This document shows positions 15,600-26,419 of a DNA stretch of 38,265 bases, one piece after another. The notes below the pieces were generated by a model. It ran no database searches, had not been told where the DNA came from, and saw only the letters and a list, made by a program, of their open reading frames with translations. A program made the translations under genes and the position numbers. Origin of the DNA: an uncultured Collinsella sp. (GTDB taxonomy: Bacteria > Actinomycetota > Coriobacteriia > Coriobacteriales > Coriobacteriaceae); the NCBI GenBank assembly GCA_900758885.1, contig CAAETD010000084.1:1-38265 (forward strand). The letters are read 5' to 3'. Every line of letters starts with the position of its first letter. The first letter of the stretch is position 1.

Positions 15600-16508
15600 A
15601 TGCGGCCCGGGGGCACTCAGACAAAGCATGGCGCCGCGGTGCGCATGCGACGCCGGCTGGGCCTGGCGCCTCGGGCGTATGTGCTGCTGTCTTGCTCGCT
15701 CGTGCTGGTCGTAGCCGGTGTTTCGGCTTATGGCATGACGGTGCCGTCCATGGTGCAGGCGCATGCTGCGCGCGAGCTGCATATAGGGCGCAAGGCCAAA
15801 AGCGACTTGGGAACGACAACCGGATATACGTGGGCGAGCGTGGTCGGGCGCACCGTGTTTGGCGTCGATCCCGCGGACGAGGGTGAGCAGGCGTCCAACG
15901 AGATCACGCTGGCAAACGGCAAGACCATCGTGCTCACCAACACCAAGGTCATTACGAAGCTTTCCAATAACAGCGTGGCTTCTGTCGTTAACAAGGTGGA
16001 GCAGCAGAAGGAGCAGGATACGCAGCAGACGGGCAAGCCCGGCGGCTCGGACGGGTCCGGTTCTGGCAGCGGTTCGGCGGGCTCGGACGGCGGTTCCGGT
16101 TCGGGCTCCGCCTCTGGCGGTGGATCTTCGAGTGGTGGCTCGACGGACGGCGGTACCGGCGGGGACGCGGGCTCGGGTGGCCTCTCGGCTGCCGAGGAGG
16201 AGAGTATTCACAGTTGGCTCGTGACCAAATACAACATGCTCGATGGCTATGTCGCCCGCGCCAACAGCGTGGTTTCGACCTATAACGTTACGGGCGATAC
16301 CGGACCGTGCGACACCCTGGCGAATGACATGTTTGTCATCCGTGCCGAGTTCGGTCGGCAAAGGTTCTCGACCAAATCTAAGTGGTATCGGCAGTATGCC
16401 AATCTGTGGGGCTGCTATACCAACCTGTGTCAATGGGTTGGGCACTATGGCGACGACGACGTCGCGCTCAACAACTTCAACACCAATGTGGCGGCGATCA
16501 CCCTATGA
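15600..16508 (+). CDS. Single-TM protein with Gly/Ser linker, first gene of the second signalling module
   Basis: A 302-residue protein of unknown function. A basic N-terminus precedes one membrane helix (about 25-47). An outer region (48-145) follows, with a threonine-rich stretch (KTIVLTNTKVITKLSNNS). Then comes a Gly/Ser/Asp low-complexity linker (about 147-195) and a C-terminal domain (about 196-302) with three Cys (237, 272, 277) and several Trp/Tyr that looks folded and helical. The layout suggests an outside domain held away from the membrane on a flexible arm. The ATG at 15600 has GGAGGAG; an upstream ATG at 15549 would put the leader hairpin inside the coding sequence. Its stop overlaps the kinase start by four bases (ATGA), so it may be the kinase's sensor or substrate (inference). 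Confidence 0.8.
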   Translation: MRPGGTQTKHGAAVRMRRRLGLAPRAYVLLSCSLVLVVAGVSAYGMTVPSMVQAHAARELHIGRKAKSDLGTTTGYTWASVVGRTVFGVDPADEGEQASNEITLANGKTIVLTNTKVITKLSNNSVASVVNKVEQQKEQDTQQTGKPGGSDGSGSGSGSAGSDGGSGSGSASGGGSSSGGSTDGGTGGDAGSGGLSAAEEESIHSWLVTKYNMLDGYVARANSVVSTYNVTGDTGPCDTLANDMFVIRAEFGRQRFSTKSKWYRQYANLWGCYTNLCQWVGHYGDDDVALNNFNTNVAAITL

Positions 16509-18346
16509 CGAACGATCTCACTTCTGCGGCGGCCCAGTCGCTCAACCGTGATCCCATGGTGGGCCTACGCCTGGCGCGCGTCGACGGGTTTGAGCCGGCC
16601 GTCGCCCTGGGCACGGACGAGCTTCCCGCCTACCTGCGCCGTTTTACGATGCTGTTTGCCGATGACGCCACCATGCGCCGCGGTGGTATCGGCCGTGTGA
16701 CGCGTGCCGTCAACGCGCAGGGCGAGGCCGTGGCGCTCAAGCAGCTCATCTTGCCAACGCGCGACGAATTTGATGACGATGTCGCCCACGAGGCGCTGGT
16801 CGCCAAGTTCAAGGCGGCGTTTCGCGAGGAATATGAATGCCATCGTGCCCTTTCGGGCCTTAAGGGCTTTCCCCGCTTATACGGGTGGGGCGAGGTCGAC
16901 GGCGTGCCCGCGATTGTCATGGAATGGGTCGAGGGCGAGACGCTCGCCCGCCTGCGCCCGCGCTTTGCCGTGGACGATGCCGGGCGTCTGTCGCCGCTCG
17001 TGGCGGCGCGCCTGGGTCGCGACCTGTTCGATCTGCTCTGCCGCATGAGCTTGGTAGGCGAGGGGTTCGTCCATCGCGATATCTCGCCCGCTAATATTAT
17101 GGTGCGCACGGCGCGCCTGCCGCTCGACCGACAGCTTGCCGAAGGCACCTTCGACCTGTGCTTGATCGACTTTGGCTCGTCGCTGGCGCTCGAGCCCGCC
17201 TCTGCGGTGGCCGGCACCGGCGGCAAGGCGTCGTTTACCGAGCGCTATGCCACGTTGCGCCGCGCGACGGTGGCCTACGCCCCGCCCGAGATGCTCACCG
17301 ACGATATCCCCGACCTGCGCGTGCTTCGTATGTCGCCGGCGATCGATGTCTATGCGGCGGCGAGTACGGTCTACGAGCTCATCGCCGGTGTCGCGCCGTA
17401 CGAAGTAGCGCCGGGTGCGTCGGGTACTTCGGGCTCGCGCAAAAAGACGCGCGATATCGCCAGCCCTTATCGCCTCAAGATGGATACGCTGCCCGATTAT
17501 CCCGTCGGCGCCCACGCGCCCGGCTGCGACTTGACGCAACTGCTGCGACGCGAGCCCGATGTGGCACTTGCCGCGGCCGAACAGGCTCAGCAGCTGGGGC
17601 TCGATCCAAATTCCGAGGATTTGCGCGATGCGCTGGCGTTTGTCGACGCTCAGCTGTTCGATGTGGTGATGACCTGCTTGTCCTGCCATCAGGAAGATCG
17701 TCCCGAGCCGGCTGCGGTGGAGGCGGCGCTCTCGGCATTTTGCGACCACTATGCGCAAAATGTCACCCGCTCGCTTCGCGCCGAGCCGCTCATGCCGTGC
17801 CCGATGGAGGTATCGGGGCGCACAGCCCGGCGTGCGGCGATGGTTGGTGCGACGGCGGTATGCGGCGTGCTTTGGGCTGTGGTCGTGGTGTCGGCGGCGT
17901 TTTTGGTGTCTGGCGCCCATGTGACGATTGCCGCGGGACCGCTTATGTGGTCCGGGAAGCTGCTGGCCATTATCGCCGCGCTGGCGTTGGCACTGCCGGG
18001 CATGGCGGGCATCGCTGCCGGTGCCTTGGCGCGCGACCGCCGTGCGGGATTCCTGCAGGGAGAGTTGGCCCTTTCCGCCTGCGAGGTTCCGGTTCTGGCC
18101 GCACTCGCATGTGCCGCGTTTTCCCAGCATGCCGTGGCGGGTGGCCTGGTGGCCGCCATAATTGCAACCTATGCGCTCACGTGGTTTTTGCTGGCGATGG
18201 GGTTTGCCTTTGAGTTCCCCGTCGTGTCAGCGCGACGTGCGAAAATTCCCATGGCGACGCCGCTTGCCGGCGGAGCCGCGGCTGCCCGCGCCTTTGGCGA
18301 GCCGGCCGAAGTATCCGACACGATCTCTGCGACCAAGGAGGGCTAA
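16505..18346 (+). CDS. Ser/Thr protein kinase with four-helix membrane C-terminus
   Basis: A 613-residue protein. An N-terminal region of about 50 residues precedes the kinase fold, which has a loose glycine loop (MRRGGIGRV, 58-66), Lys79, VMEWVEGETL as hinge, a canonical HRD with Asp192 in HRDISPANIM, and DFG with Asp222. The activation segment is long (DFGSSLALEP to YAPPEM), and an insertion near residues 300-345 has Gly/Ser/Lys character. The C-terminal 170 residues contain four membrane helices (first at about 440-465). All catalytic residues are present, so activity is likely. Start and stop are coupled to the neighbours: four-base overlap upstream, three bases to the FHA gene. It differs clearly in sequence from the kinase at 8297-10150, so the polytopic tails may be independent inventions. 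Confidence 0.88.
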   Translation: MTNDLTSAAAQSLNRDPMVGLRLARVDGFEPAVALGTDELPAYLRRFTMLFADDATMRRGGIGRVTRAVNAQGEAVALKQLILPTRDEFDDDVAHEALVAKFKAAFREEYECHRALSGLKGFPRLYGWGEVDGVPAIVMEWVEGETLARLRPRFAVDDAGRLSPLVAARLGRDLFDLLCRMSLVGEGFVHRDISPANIMVRTARLPLDRQLAEGTFDLCLIDFGSSLALEPASAVAGTGGKASFTERYATLRRATVAYAPPEMLTDDIPDLRVLRMSPAIDVYAAASTVYELIAGVAPYEVAPGASGTSGSRKKTRDIASPYRLKMDTLPDYPVGAHAPGCDLTQLLRREPDVALAAAEQAQQLGLDPNSEDLRDALAFVDAQLFDVVMTCLSCHQEDRPEPAAVEAALSAFCDHYAQNVTRSLRAEPLMPCPMEVSGRTARRAAMVGATAVCGVLWAVVVVSAAFLVSGAHVTIAAGPLMWSGKLLAIIAALALALPGMAGIAAGALARDRRAGFLQGELALSACEVPVLAALACAAFSQHAVAGGLVAAIIATYALTWFLLAMGFAFEFPVVSARRAKIPMATPLAGGAAAARAFGEPAEVSDTISATKEG

Positions 18347-18349
18347 GCC

Positions 18350-19288
18350 ATGGCTTCTCAAGCTGAGCTCACCCCGTGCGGGGCAATGATTGACATCTTT
18401 AAGCGCGCAGCGCACCTGAGCCATATCGAACTGTGCGGCCTGGTGCTCTCGAGCCGCCCGCTCGCCGACGGCCGTAGTCCGCAGAGCCGTGCCGCCGATC
18501 GCTCCTGGGTTTCGCGCTTTATCGTGCGCGCGCCGGTCGGCACGCTGCAGGAACGTTATTTTGCCGATTACGGCACCTCGGCCGCGCGCATTATGTCGCA
18601 GCTGGCCCTGCGCCGTCGCAATCCCATGGACGCCGCGGCCGTGACCAATATGGTGTGCGGCCCCGCTGGCGAGCCCATGGTGTGGGCGCTCGAGGAATGC
18701 CACCAGGACACGAATCTCTATCGCAATGCGCTCGAGCGCCTGTCGCAGGCGGCTGAACTCTTGCCCGCCGAGCGTGCCGAGGCCATCCTGGTGTTGTTTG
18801 TCGCCGTGGGTTGCTCGGCAGATGTGCGTTCGTCGGTGACCTATGCCATCGACTACGCTCATGCGACCTGTGGCGGCGCCACGTCGACGCCGCGCTCGCT
18901 GAGCACATCTTCGGTCGCGGGCGAGCACGAGGTCGCGCCGGCGCATCCGCTGGGACTGCTGCGCGTGCAAAACGGCTACGTGGTGAGCGCCCCGCGCTGG
19001 ATTCAGCCGAGTGAGGAAGGCGTCGAGATCGGCGCGCTGGCAACGGGGGAGGGCGACATCACCGACGTCGGCGACGACGTCTCGGCCCGCCATGCCCATA
19101 TCTGGTGCGACGATTCTGGCACATGGTTTGTCGAGGACCTGTCGTCCACGAACGGCACCGTGGTGGTAAACGGGGCCACGAGCGTGTGTATTCAAGTAGA
19201 GCCTGGTCGCTCCGCCCAGCTCAACCCTGGCGACGAGCTCAAACTCGGCGAATCCACCACCTACGCCATCCTCCTCGGCGCCCTCTAA
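18350..19288 (+). CDS. FHA-domain protein, third gene of the second signalling module
   Basis: A 312-residue soluble protein. The first 180 residues form a helical, Ala/Arg-rich domain that I do not recognise (contains MIDIFKRAAHLSHIELCGLVLSS in pieces and an RRRNPMDAAAVTNMVCGP stretch). A short Ser/Thr-rich linker leads to a C-terminal FHA domain (about 222-305) with DVGDDVSARHAHIW, VEDLSSTNGTVVVNG and LNPGDELKLGE. The ATG at 18350 follows an AAGGAGGG site that lies inside the end of the kinase gene, so the two are co-expressed. It most likely binds phosphothreonine on the neighbouring kinase or on the single-TM protein (inference). It is not a copy of the FhaA-like protein, because the N-terminal domain differs. 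Confidence 0.88.
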   Translation: MASQAELTPCGAMIDIFKRAAHLSHIELCGLVLSSRPLADGRSPQSRAADRSWVSRFIVRAPVGTLQERYFADYGTSAARIMSQLALRRRNPMDAAAVTNMVCGPAGEPMVWALEECHQDTNLYRNALERLSQAAELLPAERAEAILVLFVAVGCSADVRSSVTYAIDYAHATCGGATSTPRSLSTSSVAGEHEVAPAHPLGLLRVQNGYVVSAPRWIQPSEEGVEIGALATGEGDITDVGDDVSARHAHIWCDDSGTWFVEDLSSTNGTVVVNGATSVCIQVEPGRSAQLNPGDELKLGESTTYAILLGAL

Positions 19289-19308
19289 CTCATCCCCCCC
19301 CAAATAAC

Positions 19309-19371
19309 TTGCGGTGAAATAGGGACTGATTAAGGCCGTTAACAGCAAAAACACTCCCTATTTCACCGCAA
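19309..19371. repeat. Inverted repeat with perfect 17-base arms
   Basis: TTGCGGTGAAATAGGGA at 19309-19325 is exactly inverted at 19355-19371, with a 29-base AT-richer loop. It lies 20 bases after the FHA stop. With no T-run after it, it is not a classic terminator. It has the look of a small dispersed palindromic (REP-like) element. Confidence 0.7.
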
Positions 19372-19480
19372 CTGCTGTGGGGTTCCAGGGGACTGTGCCC
19401 GTCGGTGTCGGGCGCACAACAGTCACCCGAGGTAAACCTTTACCGGCCACCTATATTTGCCGAAATATGGCTTGACGGCG

Positions 19481-19489
19481 GGGTACAAT
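19481..19489 (+). promoter_or_regulatory. Putative extended -10 of PFOR
   Basis: GGGTACAAT (TACAAT at 19484-19489) is close to the consensus. No good -35 is visible at the right distance. The same GGGTAYRAT pattern occurs before other genes here. Confidence 0.4.
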
Positions 19490-19769
19490 AAACCCGCATG
19501 CGGATTTCCGTTGCGGGCGCCTCCCATCGCCGGGGCGTGCCCGGGAGCATCCGGCATGCGGCCTTTGCGGCGCTCGGTCATGTGCAAGACGGGCAGCTGG
19601 GCCTGTGGAGTGCGTGCAGCCCTCCTCGCCTCGGCATGCCTTCTCTCCACGCCATGTACCTGCTGCTCAGCCTGCCTGCCAGATGATGGAAGCAACAGCG
19701 AAAATCCCATCACGCCAACATCCCGGCGATCGCCGGGGCCTGTATACCTATATGAGAGGAGAGGGGTAT

Positions 19770-23309
<3,540 letters not shown>

Positions 23310-23319
23310 GTCTCTCACC

Positions 23320-23444
23320 GCAGGATCTGAGGGCTGACCTTCGCGGACGTCCTCGGACATGAAAGAACCCCCGCTGCGCACTACGTGCGGCGGGGGTTCT
23401 TTCGTCCTGCGGAGTGTCCGCGAAGGTCAGCCCTCAGATCCTGC
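23320..23444. repeat. Nested inverted repeat, perfect 29-base outer arms
   Basis: The outer arms (23320-23348 and 23416-23444) are perfect 29-base complements. Inside them lies a second perfect stem of 14 bases (23361-23374 with 23390-23403). Twelve-base spacers between stems are not complementary. The whole could fold as a long cruciform or an RNA double hairpin just after the PFOR stop. Confidence 0.85.
23361..23407 (+). terminator. Terminator of the PFOR gene
   Basis: GAAAGAACCCCCGC pairs with GCGGGGGTTCTTTC, extended by a CGCAC/GTGCG inner stem; the downstream side ends in TTCTTTC. The upstream side is A-rich, so it could also act in the other direction. Confidence 0.75.
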
Positions 23445-23966
23445 TGCGACTACGTCCTCGGATTGTGTGGGCGGATGAAGGACGTAGTTGGTCGGGTATT
23501 CCGTCCCCTTCGCTGTTTCGCGGCTTTACCGCGAAAGGCGCGTTACTTTGGGGATGGATGGGGGGGCGTGGCTGTTGCAACGCCTTTTCGGAGCCCTTCT
23601 TTATTCCTTATGCTGGATGAAAAGCCCCTTGTTTTTGCAGGGGTGCATACTCGACTTATAAGTGCATAGAATCTCGTATAGCGCGAGTAAGATATTGCGC
23701 TGTCCGTTTTGTGTTTAGCAGAGATGTAGTTTGCATAATCCGACATAATCCTCGCTTCATTTAAATAAAGTCGCACGTAAATTACGTAGATATGTCTGAG
23801 CTGGAGTTCTGTACGCTGAGCGGACAAAAACGACCGTTCACCGTTCCGCTATTTTCAAAATGAATAAAATGAGCGATAAAGAGAATATAAACCTTAATAA
23901 ACTCGCGTATCGCACGGACGCGGGTTATTAATGGGTTGTAGGCCTTTTACAGAAAGGATTCCAGCA
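23445..23966. promoter_or_regulatory. AT-rich regulatory region upstream of carbamate kinase
   Basis: About 520 bases without a convincing gene. Notable elements are ACTACGTCCT with its inverse AGGACGTAGT near 23449-23488, a TTTCGCGG/CCGCGAAA hairpin near 23517-23537, TTTGCATAATC (23730-23740) directly followed by a second CATAATCC ten bases on, and a 13-base palindrome ACGTAAATTACGT (23775-23787). The last 250 bases are much richer in AT than the coding regions, as expected for a regulated promoter. Exact -35/-10 pairs are ambiguous. Confidence 0.5.
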
Positions 23967-24929
23967 ATGTCTAAGCCTCTTGGCAAGCCCGATCGTATTG
24001 TCGTCGCCCTTGGCGGCAACGCCCTCGGCAACAACCCCGTCGAGCAGATCGAGGCCGTGAGCAATACCGCCCATGCCCTCCTCGGCCTCATCGAGCAGGG
24101 CAACGAGATCATCATCACCCACGGCAACGGCCCGCAGGTCGGCATGATCCAGAACGCCTTCGCCGCTGCCCACGATGCCATCGGTACCCCCGAGATGCCG
24201 CTGCCCGAGTGCGGCGCCATGTCCCAGGGCTACATTGGTTATCACCTGCAGCAGGGCATCGGCCGCGAGATGCACAAGCGCTATAAGCGTTGGCACGCCG
24301 CCACCGTCGTCACCCAGATCGAGTGCGACCCGGATGATCCCGCGTTCAAGAACCCGACCAAGCCGATCGGCCCCTTCTACACCGAGGAGCAGGCCAAGGA
24401 GTTCATGGCCGAGGATCCCTCCAAGGTCTTCGTCGAGGATTCCGGCCGCGGCTGGCGTCGCGTCGTCGCTTCCCCCGATCCCAAGAAGATCGTCGAGGCT
24501 GACTCCATCCTCAACCTGCTCGACAACGAGTTCATCGTCATCGCCTGCGGTGGCGGCGGCATCCCCGTCGTCCGCGACTACGAGAACAAGGGCTGCTACA
24601 AGGGCGTTCCCGCCGTCATCGACAAGGACCTGGGCGGCGAGCTGCTGGCCGAGGACTGCGATGCTGACGTTCTGTTCCTGCTGACCGCCGTTGAGCATGT
24701 TGCCATCAACTTTGGCAAGCCCAACCAGGAGGAGCTCGAGGACCTCACCGCCGACGAGGCCGAGCGCCTGGCAGACGAGGGTCAGTTCGGCAAGGGTTCC
24801 ATGGAGCCCAAGGTTCGCGCTGCCATCAAGTTCGCCCGTTCCCGCAAGGGCCGCACCTGCATCATCGGCGCTCTGGACAAGGCCGCCGAGACCATGGCTG
24901 GCCTCTCCGGTACCCGCATTCACGAGTAG
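23967..24929 (+). CDS. arcC: Carbamate kinase
   Basis: Catalyses carbamoyl phosphate + ADP = carbamate + ATP, the energy-yielding last step of arginine, agmatine or ureide degradation. The 320-residue product matches the amino-acid kinase fold: GGNALG near the start, HGNGPQVG, a MSQGYIGYHLQQ segment, GGGGIPV, the IDKDL..ELLAEDCDADVLFLLTAVEHV region and a C-terminal GSMEPKV..A..F. The length is normal. The ATG at 23967 has AAAGGA eight bases upstream. No arginine deiminase or carbamoyltransferase is in the window, so the source of carbamoyl phosphate lies elsewhere. It stands alone between two terminators, with a long regulatory region upstream. Confidence 0.96.
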   Translation: MSKPLGKPDRIVVALGGNALGNNPVEQIEAVSNTAHALLGLIEQGNEIIITHGNGPQVGMIQNAFAAAHDAIGTPEMPLPECGAMSQGYIGYHLQQGIGREMHKRYKRWHAATVVTQIECDPDDPAFKNPTKPIGPFYTEEQAKEFMAEDPSKVFVEDSGRGWRRVVASPDPKKIVEADSILNLLDNEFIVIACGGGGIPVVRDYENKGCYKGVPAVIDKDLGGELLAEDCDADVLFLLTAVEHVAINFGKPNQEELEDLTADEAERLADEGQFGKGSMEPKVRAAIKFARSRKGRTCIIGALDKAAETMAGLSGTRIHE

Positions 24930-24951
24930 TCTCTACTCTGTTGCCTCTCTC

Positions 24952-24975
24952 GTGGGCGCCAGGTAAAGCGCCCAC
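24952..24975 (+). other. Hairpin after carbamate kinase
   Basis: GTGGGCGC and GCGCCCAC pair perfectly around an eight-base loop. There is no T-run, so it may protect the mRNA 3' end rather than terminate. Confidence 0.5.
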
Positions 24976-24995
24976 AAACTAGCCTCTCTTCATGA

Positions 24996-25030
24996 GCCCC
25001 GCAGTCCGCTCCGACTGCGGGGCTTTTGCT
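24996..25030 (+). terminator. Rho-independent terminator after carbamate kinase
   Basis: An 11-base perfect stem (24996-25006 with 25013-25023, GCCCCGCAGTC arm), a six-base loop and a following TTTTGCT. Confidence 0.8.
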
Positions 25031-25036
25031 ATTCAC

Positions 25037-25067
25037 CTAGTCATTGGGGACGTTCTTAAATGACTAG
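25037..25067. repeat. Inverted repeat CTAGTCATT overlapping the C39 gene stop
   Basis: CTAGTCATT (25037-25045) and AATGACTAG (25059-25067) are exact complements with a 13-base loop (GGGGACGTTCTTA). The right arm contains the stop codon of the minus-strand peptidase gene. There is no strong T-run on either strand. Confidence 0.6.
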
Positions 25068-26065
25068 TAGTAGACCCACATGGCTTCGACTTCGTTGAGG
25101 ACCTCTACGACGCCCCAGCGGCGGGCGCTGCGGCTGGCCGAGTTGGGGTCGTAGACGCCAATCTGGTTGGCATCGTCGATGCCGTAGAGCACGATGTAGT
25201 GGCCTACGTTGGTAAACGTACCGGGGCGCACTGCGGCGATGACGGGCACACCCGAGCGAAGTGCTTGGGCAATCGATTCGCGATCGTTATAGAGCTGTGT
25301 TCCGTTGAGCCCCAGCTGCCACGCACCGCCTGTCATAAACGACCACTCGGTGGCGCCAGTGGGGGCGTAGTTGCCGGCTTCGGCCAGTGCGCATATATCG
25401 ACCGGCGTCTTATCGGTATGGCCGGTCTTAAAGATATAGACCATGGTGAGGCAGGTGGGACCGCAAGCGTTTTCGCGAATAGTGCCGCCGGCATAGGGCA
25501 GCTCCGACCATGCGGGGTCAATTTGGTAGATATGGGGCATGGTGCCGGCCTGCCATTGCGAGCGTGGGGTCGAGAATGCAAAGGAGTAACCGGGCGCGAC
25601 GGGAGCTTTAAGCAGCTTGTCCTCGGCAGTGGGCTCAAGACCGGCTGATCCGTGGGAGATACAGGATCCCAAAAACACAAAGACGAGGCAGGCGGCGATG
25701 GAGCAAAGCGCAAGACGTAGGCGGCGGGCCGGAAGCGTGTGGCTTGTGGTATGCGACGCGGGGTGAGGGGCGGAATTGCCGCAATCGTGTTGAGGTCGCG
25801 AAAAGGAGCGCTTAACGTAGTAGTCGGTCTTACGGCGATCGTAGCGGCGTGGCTGCGATGTGTCGGTCTGGCGTTGGCGTGTGCTCGTGCTCACGCGGTG
25901 TGACTGCTGCACGGTACGGCTTTGTTGCCGCGAAGAAGCCCCGGGCTGCTCTTGGGGGCGCTGCGGGTTGTCGTTGTCGGAGGTGCTTCTGGGCGTTGGC
26001 GTGGTGCGGCCGGCAAGGCGCACGCTTTGTGGCCGTTGGTCGCCGTCGTTGTATCCGTATGCCAT
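25064..26065 (-). CDS. Membrane-anchored C39-like (papain-fold) peptidase
   Basis: A 333-residue protein. The first 115 residues are polar and rich in Arg, Gln, Ser and Thr with almost no hydrophobic residues, so they look disordered and cytoplasmic. One membrane helix follows (about 116-136), then an outer C39-like peptidase domain: QIDPAWSELPYAGG leading to the active-site Cys201 in ENACGPTCLTM, His289 in GHYIVLYG and Asp306 in VYDPNS, the expected Cys-His-Asp set. This is the Peptidase_C39_2 pattern of wall-associated enzymes, not a bacteriocin exporter, since no ABC domain is present. The ATG at 26065 with AAGGTGA is preferred to a GTG three codons earlier. It is divergent from the permease. 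Substrate unknown. Confidence 0.85.
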   Translation of the reverse strand: MAYGYNDGDQRPQSVRLAGRTTPTPRSTSDNDNPQRPQEQPGASSRQQSRTVQQSHRVSTSTRQRQTDTSQPRRYDRRKTDYYVKRSFSRPQHDCGNSAPHPASHTTSHTLPARRLRLALCSIAACLVFVFLGSCISHGSAGLEPTAEDKLLKAPVAPGYSFAFSTPRSQWQAGTMPHIYQIDPAWSELPYAGGTIRENACGPTCLTMVYIFKTGHTDKTPVDICALAEAGNYAPTGATEWSFMTGGAWQLGLNGTQLYNDRESIAQALRSGVPVIAAVRPGTFTNVGHYIVLYGIDDANQIGVYDPNSASRSARRWGVVEVLNEVEAMWVYY

Positions 26066-26419
26066 TCGAATCACCTTGCCTCATGTGTAACTTGTCTATC
26101 CTACATAAAAAGATGCACGACACATGGGCATGTGCGCCAAAAGCCTGACAAATGGTATGAACGTTGCCGCGCCGCGCGCCAAGCGTCACGGCAACAGGTA
26201 TTCAAAAGCAGACAAGATGAAAGCGTCCAAGACGAATGACGTCTCCTGCCGTTCGTCCCAAAAACGGTGCCGCTCGTTTTGCAGTTCTGCCTTCGGTCGA
26301 GCTGCGAGCGGCGCTGCTGCGCCAAGGCCGTATCTTAAAGCCATGGAATAAAAGCGCGCGGCAAAACGGACCGCGCAAGGGGTGACGCCAAGGGCGTCAA
26401 ACAGGAAAGGAGGGGAACA
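26066..26419. promoter_or_regulatory. Divergent intergenic region between C39 peptidase and APC permease
   Basis: About 350 bases without a gene. It contains a 14-base palindrome CACATGGGCATGTG (26121-26134), a structured stretch with GCCGCTC/GAGCGGC complementary segments (near 26270-26315), and a TGACGCC/GGCGTCA hairpin about 20 bases before the permease ribosome binding site. The distances leave room for a permease leader of over 200 bases. I could not match it to a known riboswitch. Confidence 0.45.

Larger units (their letters stand above)
19289..19769. other. Long intergenic region and leader ahead of PFOR
   Basis: This 481-base stretch holds a 17-base-arm inverted repeat (19309-19371), an imperfect hairpin with GTGCCCG/CGGGCGCAC arms (about 19391-19425), a likely -10 box (19484-19489) and a GC-rich leader of about 275 bases. 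The leader contains several possible stems, including a perfect 16-base palindrome CCCGGCGATCGCCGGG at 19722-19737. A 62-codon frame (19498-19686) starts almost at the expected transcription start. I could not match the leader to a riboswitch class I know. Confidence 0.55.

Noticed and set aside
19498..19686. 62-codon frame as a real small gene
   Set aside because: There is no ribosome binding site, and other frames are also open in this GC-rich stretch. It is kept only as a possible leader peptide, not annotated as a CDS.
19490..19769. Known riboswitch (TPP, SAM, cobalamin, Moco) in the PFOR leader
   Set aside because: None of the invariant motifs of these classes was found; only generic GC-rich stems are seen.
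23320..23444. Insertion sequence ends
   Set aside because: Only about 70 bases separate the arms and no transposase is present; a terminator fits the inner stem.
23543..23827. Minus-strand small frame before carbamate kinase
   Set aside because: It has no ribosome binding site or recognisable domain and crosses the AT-rich control region.
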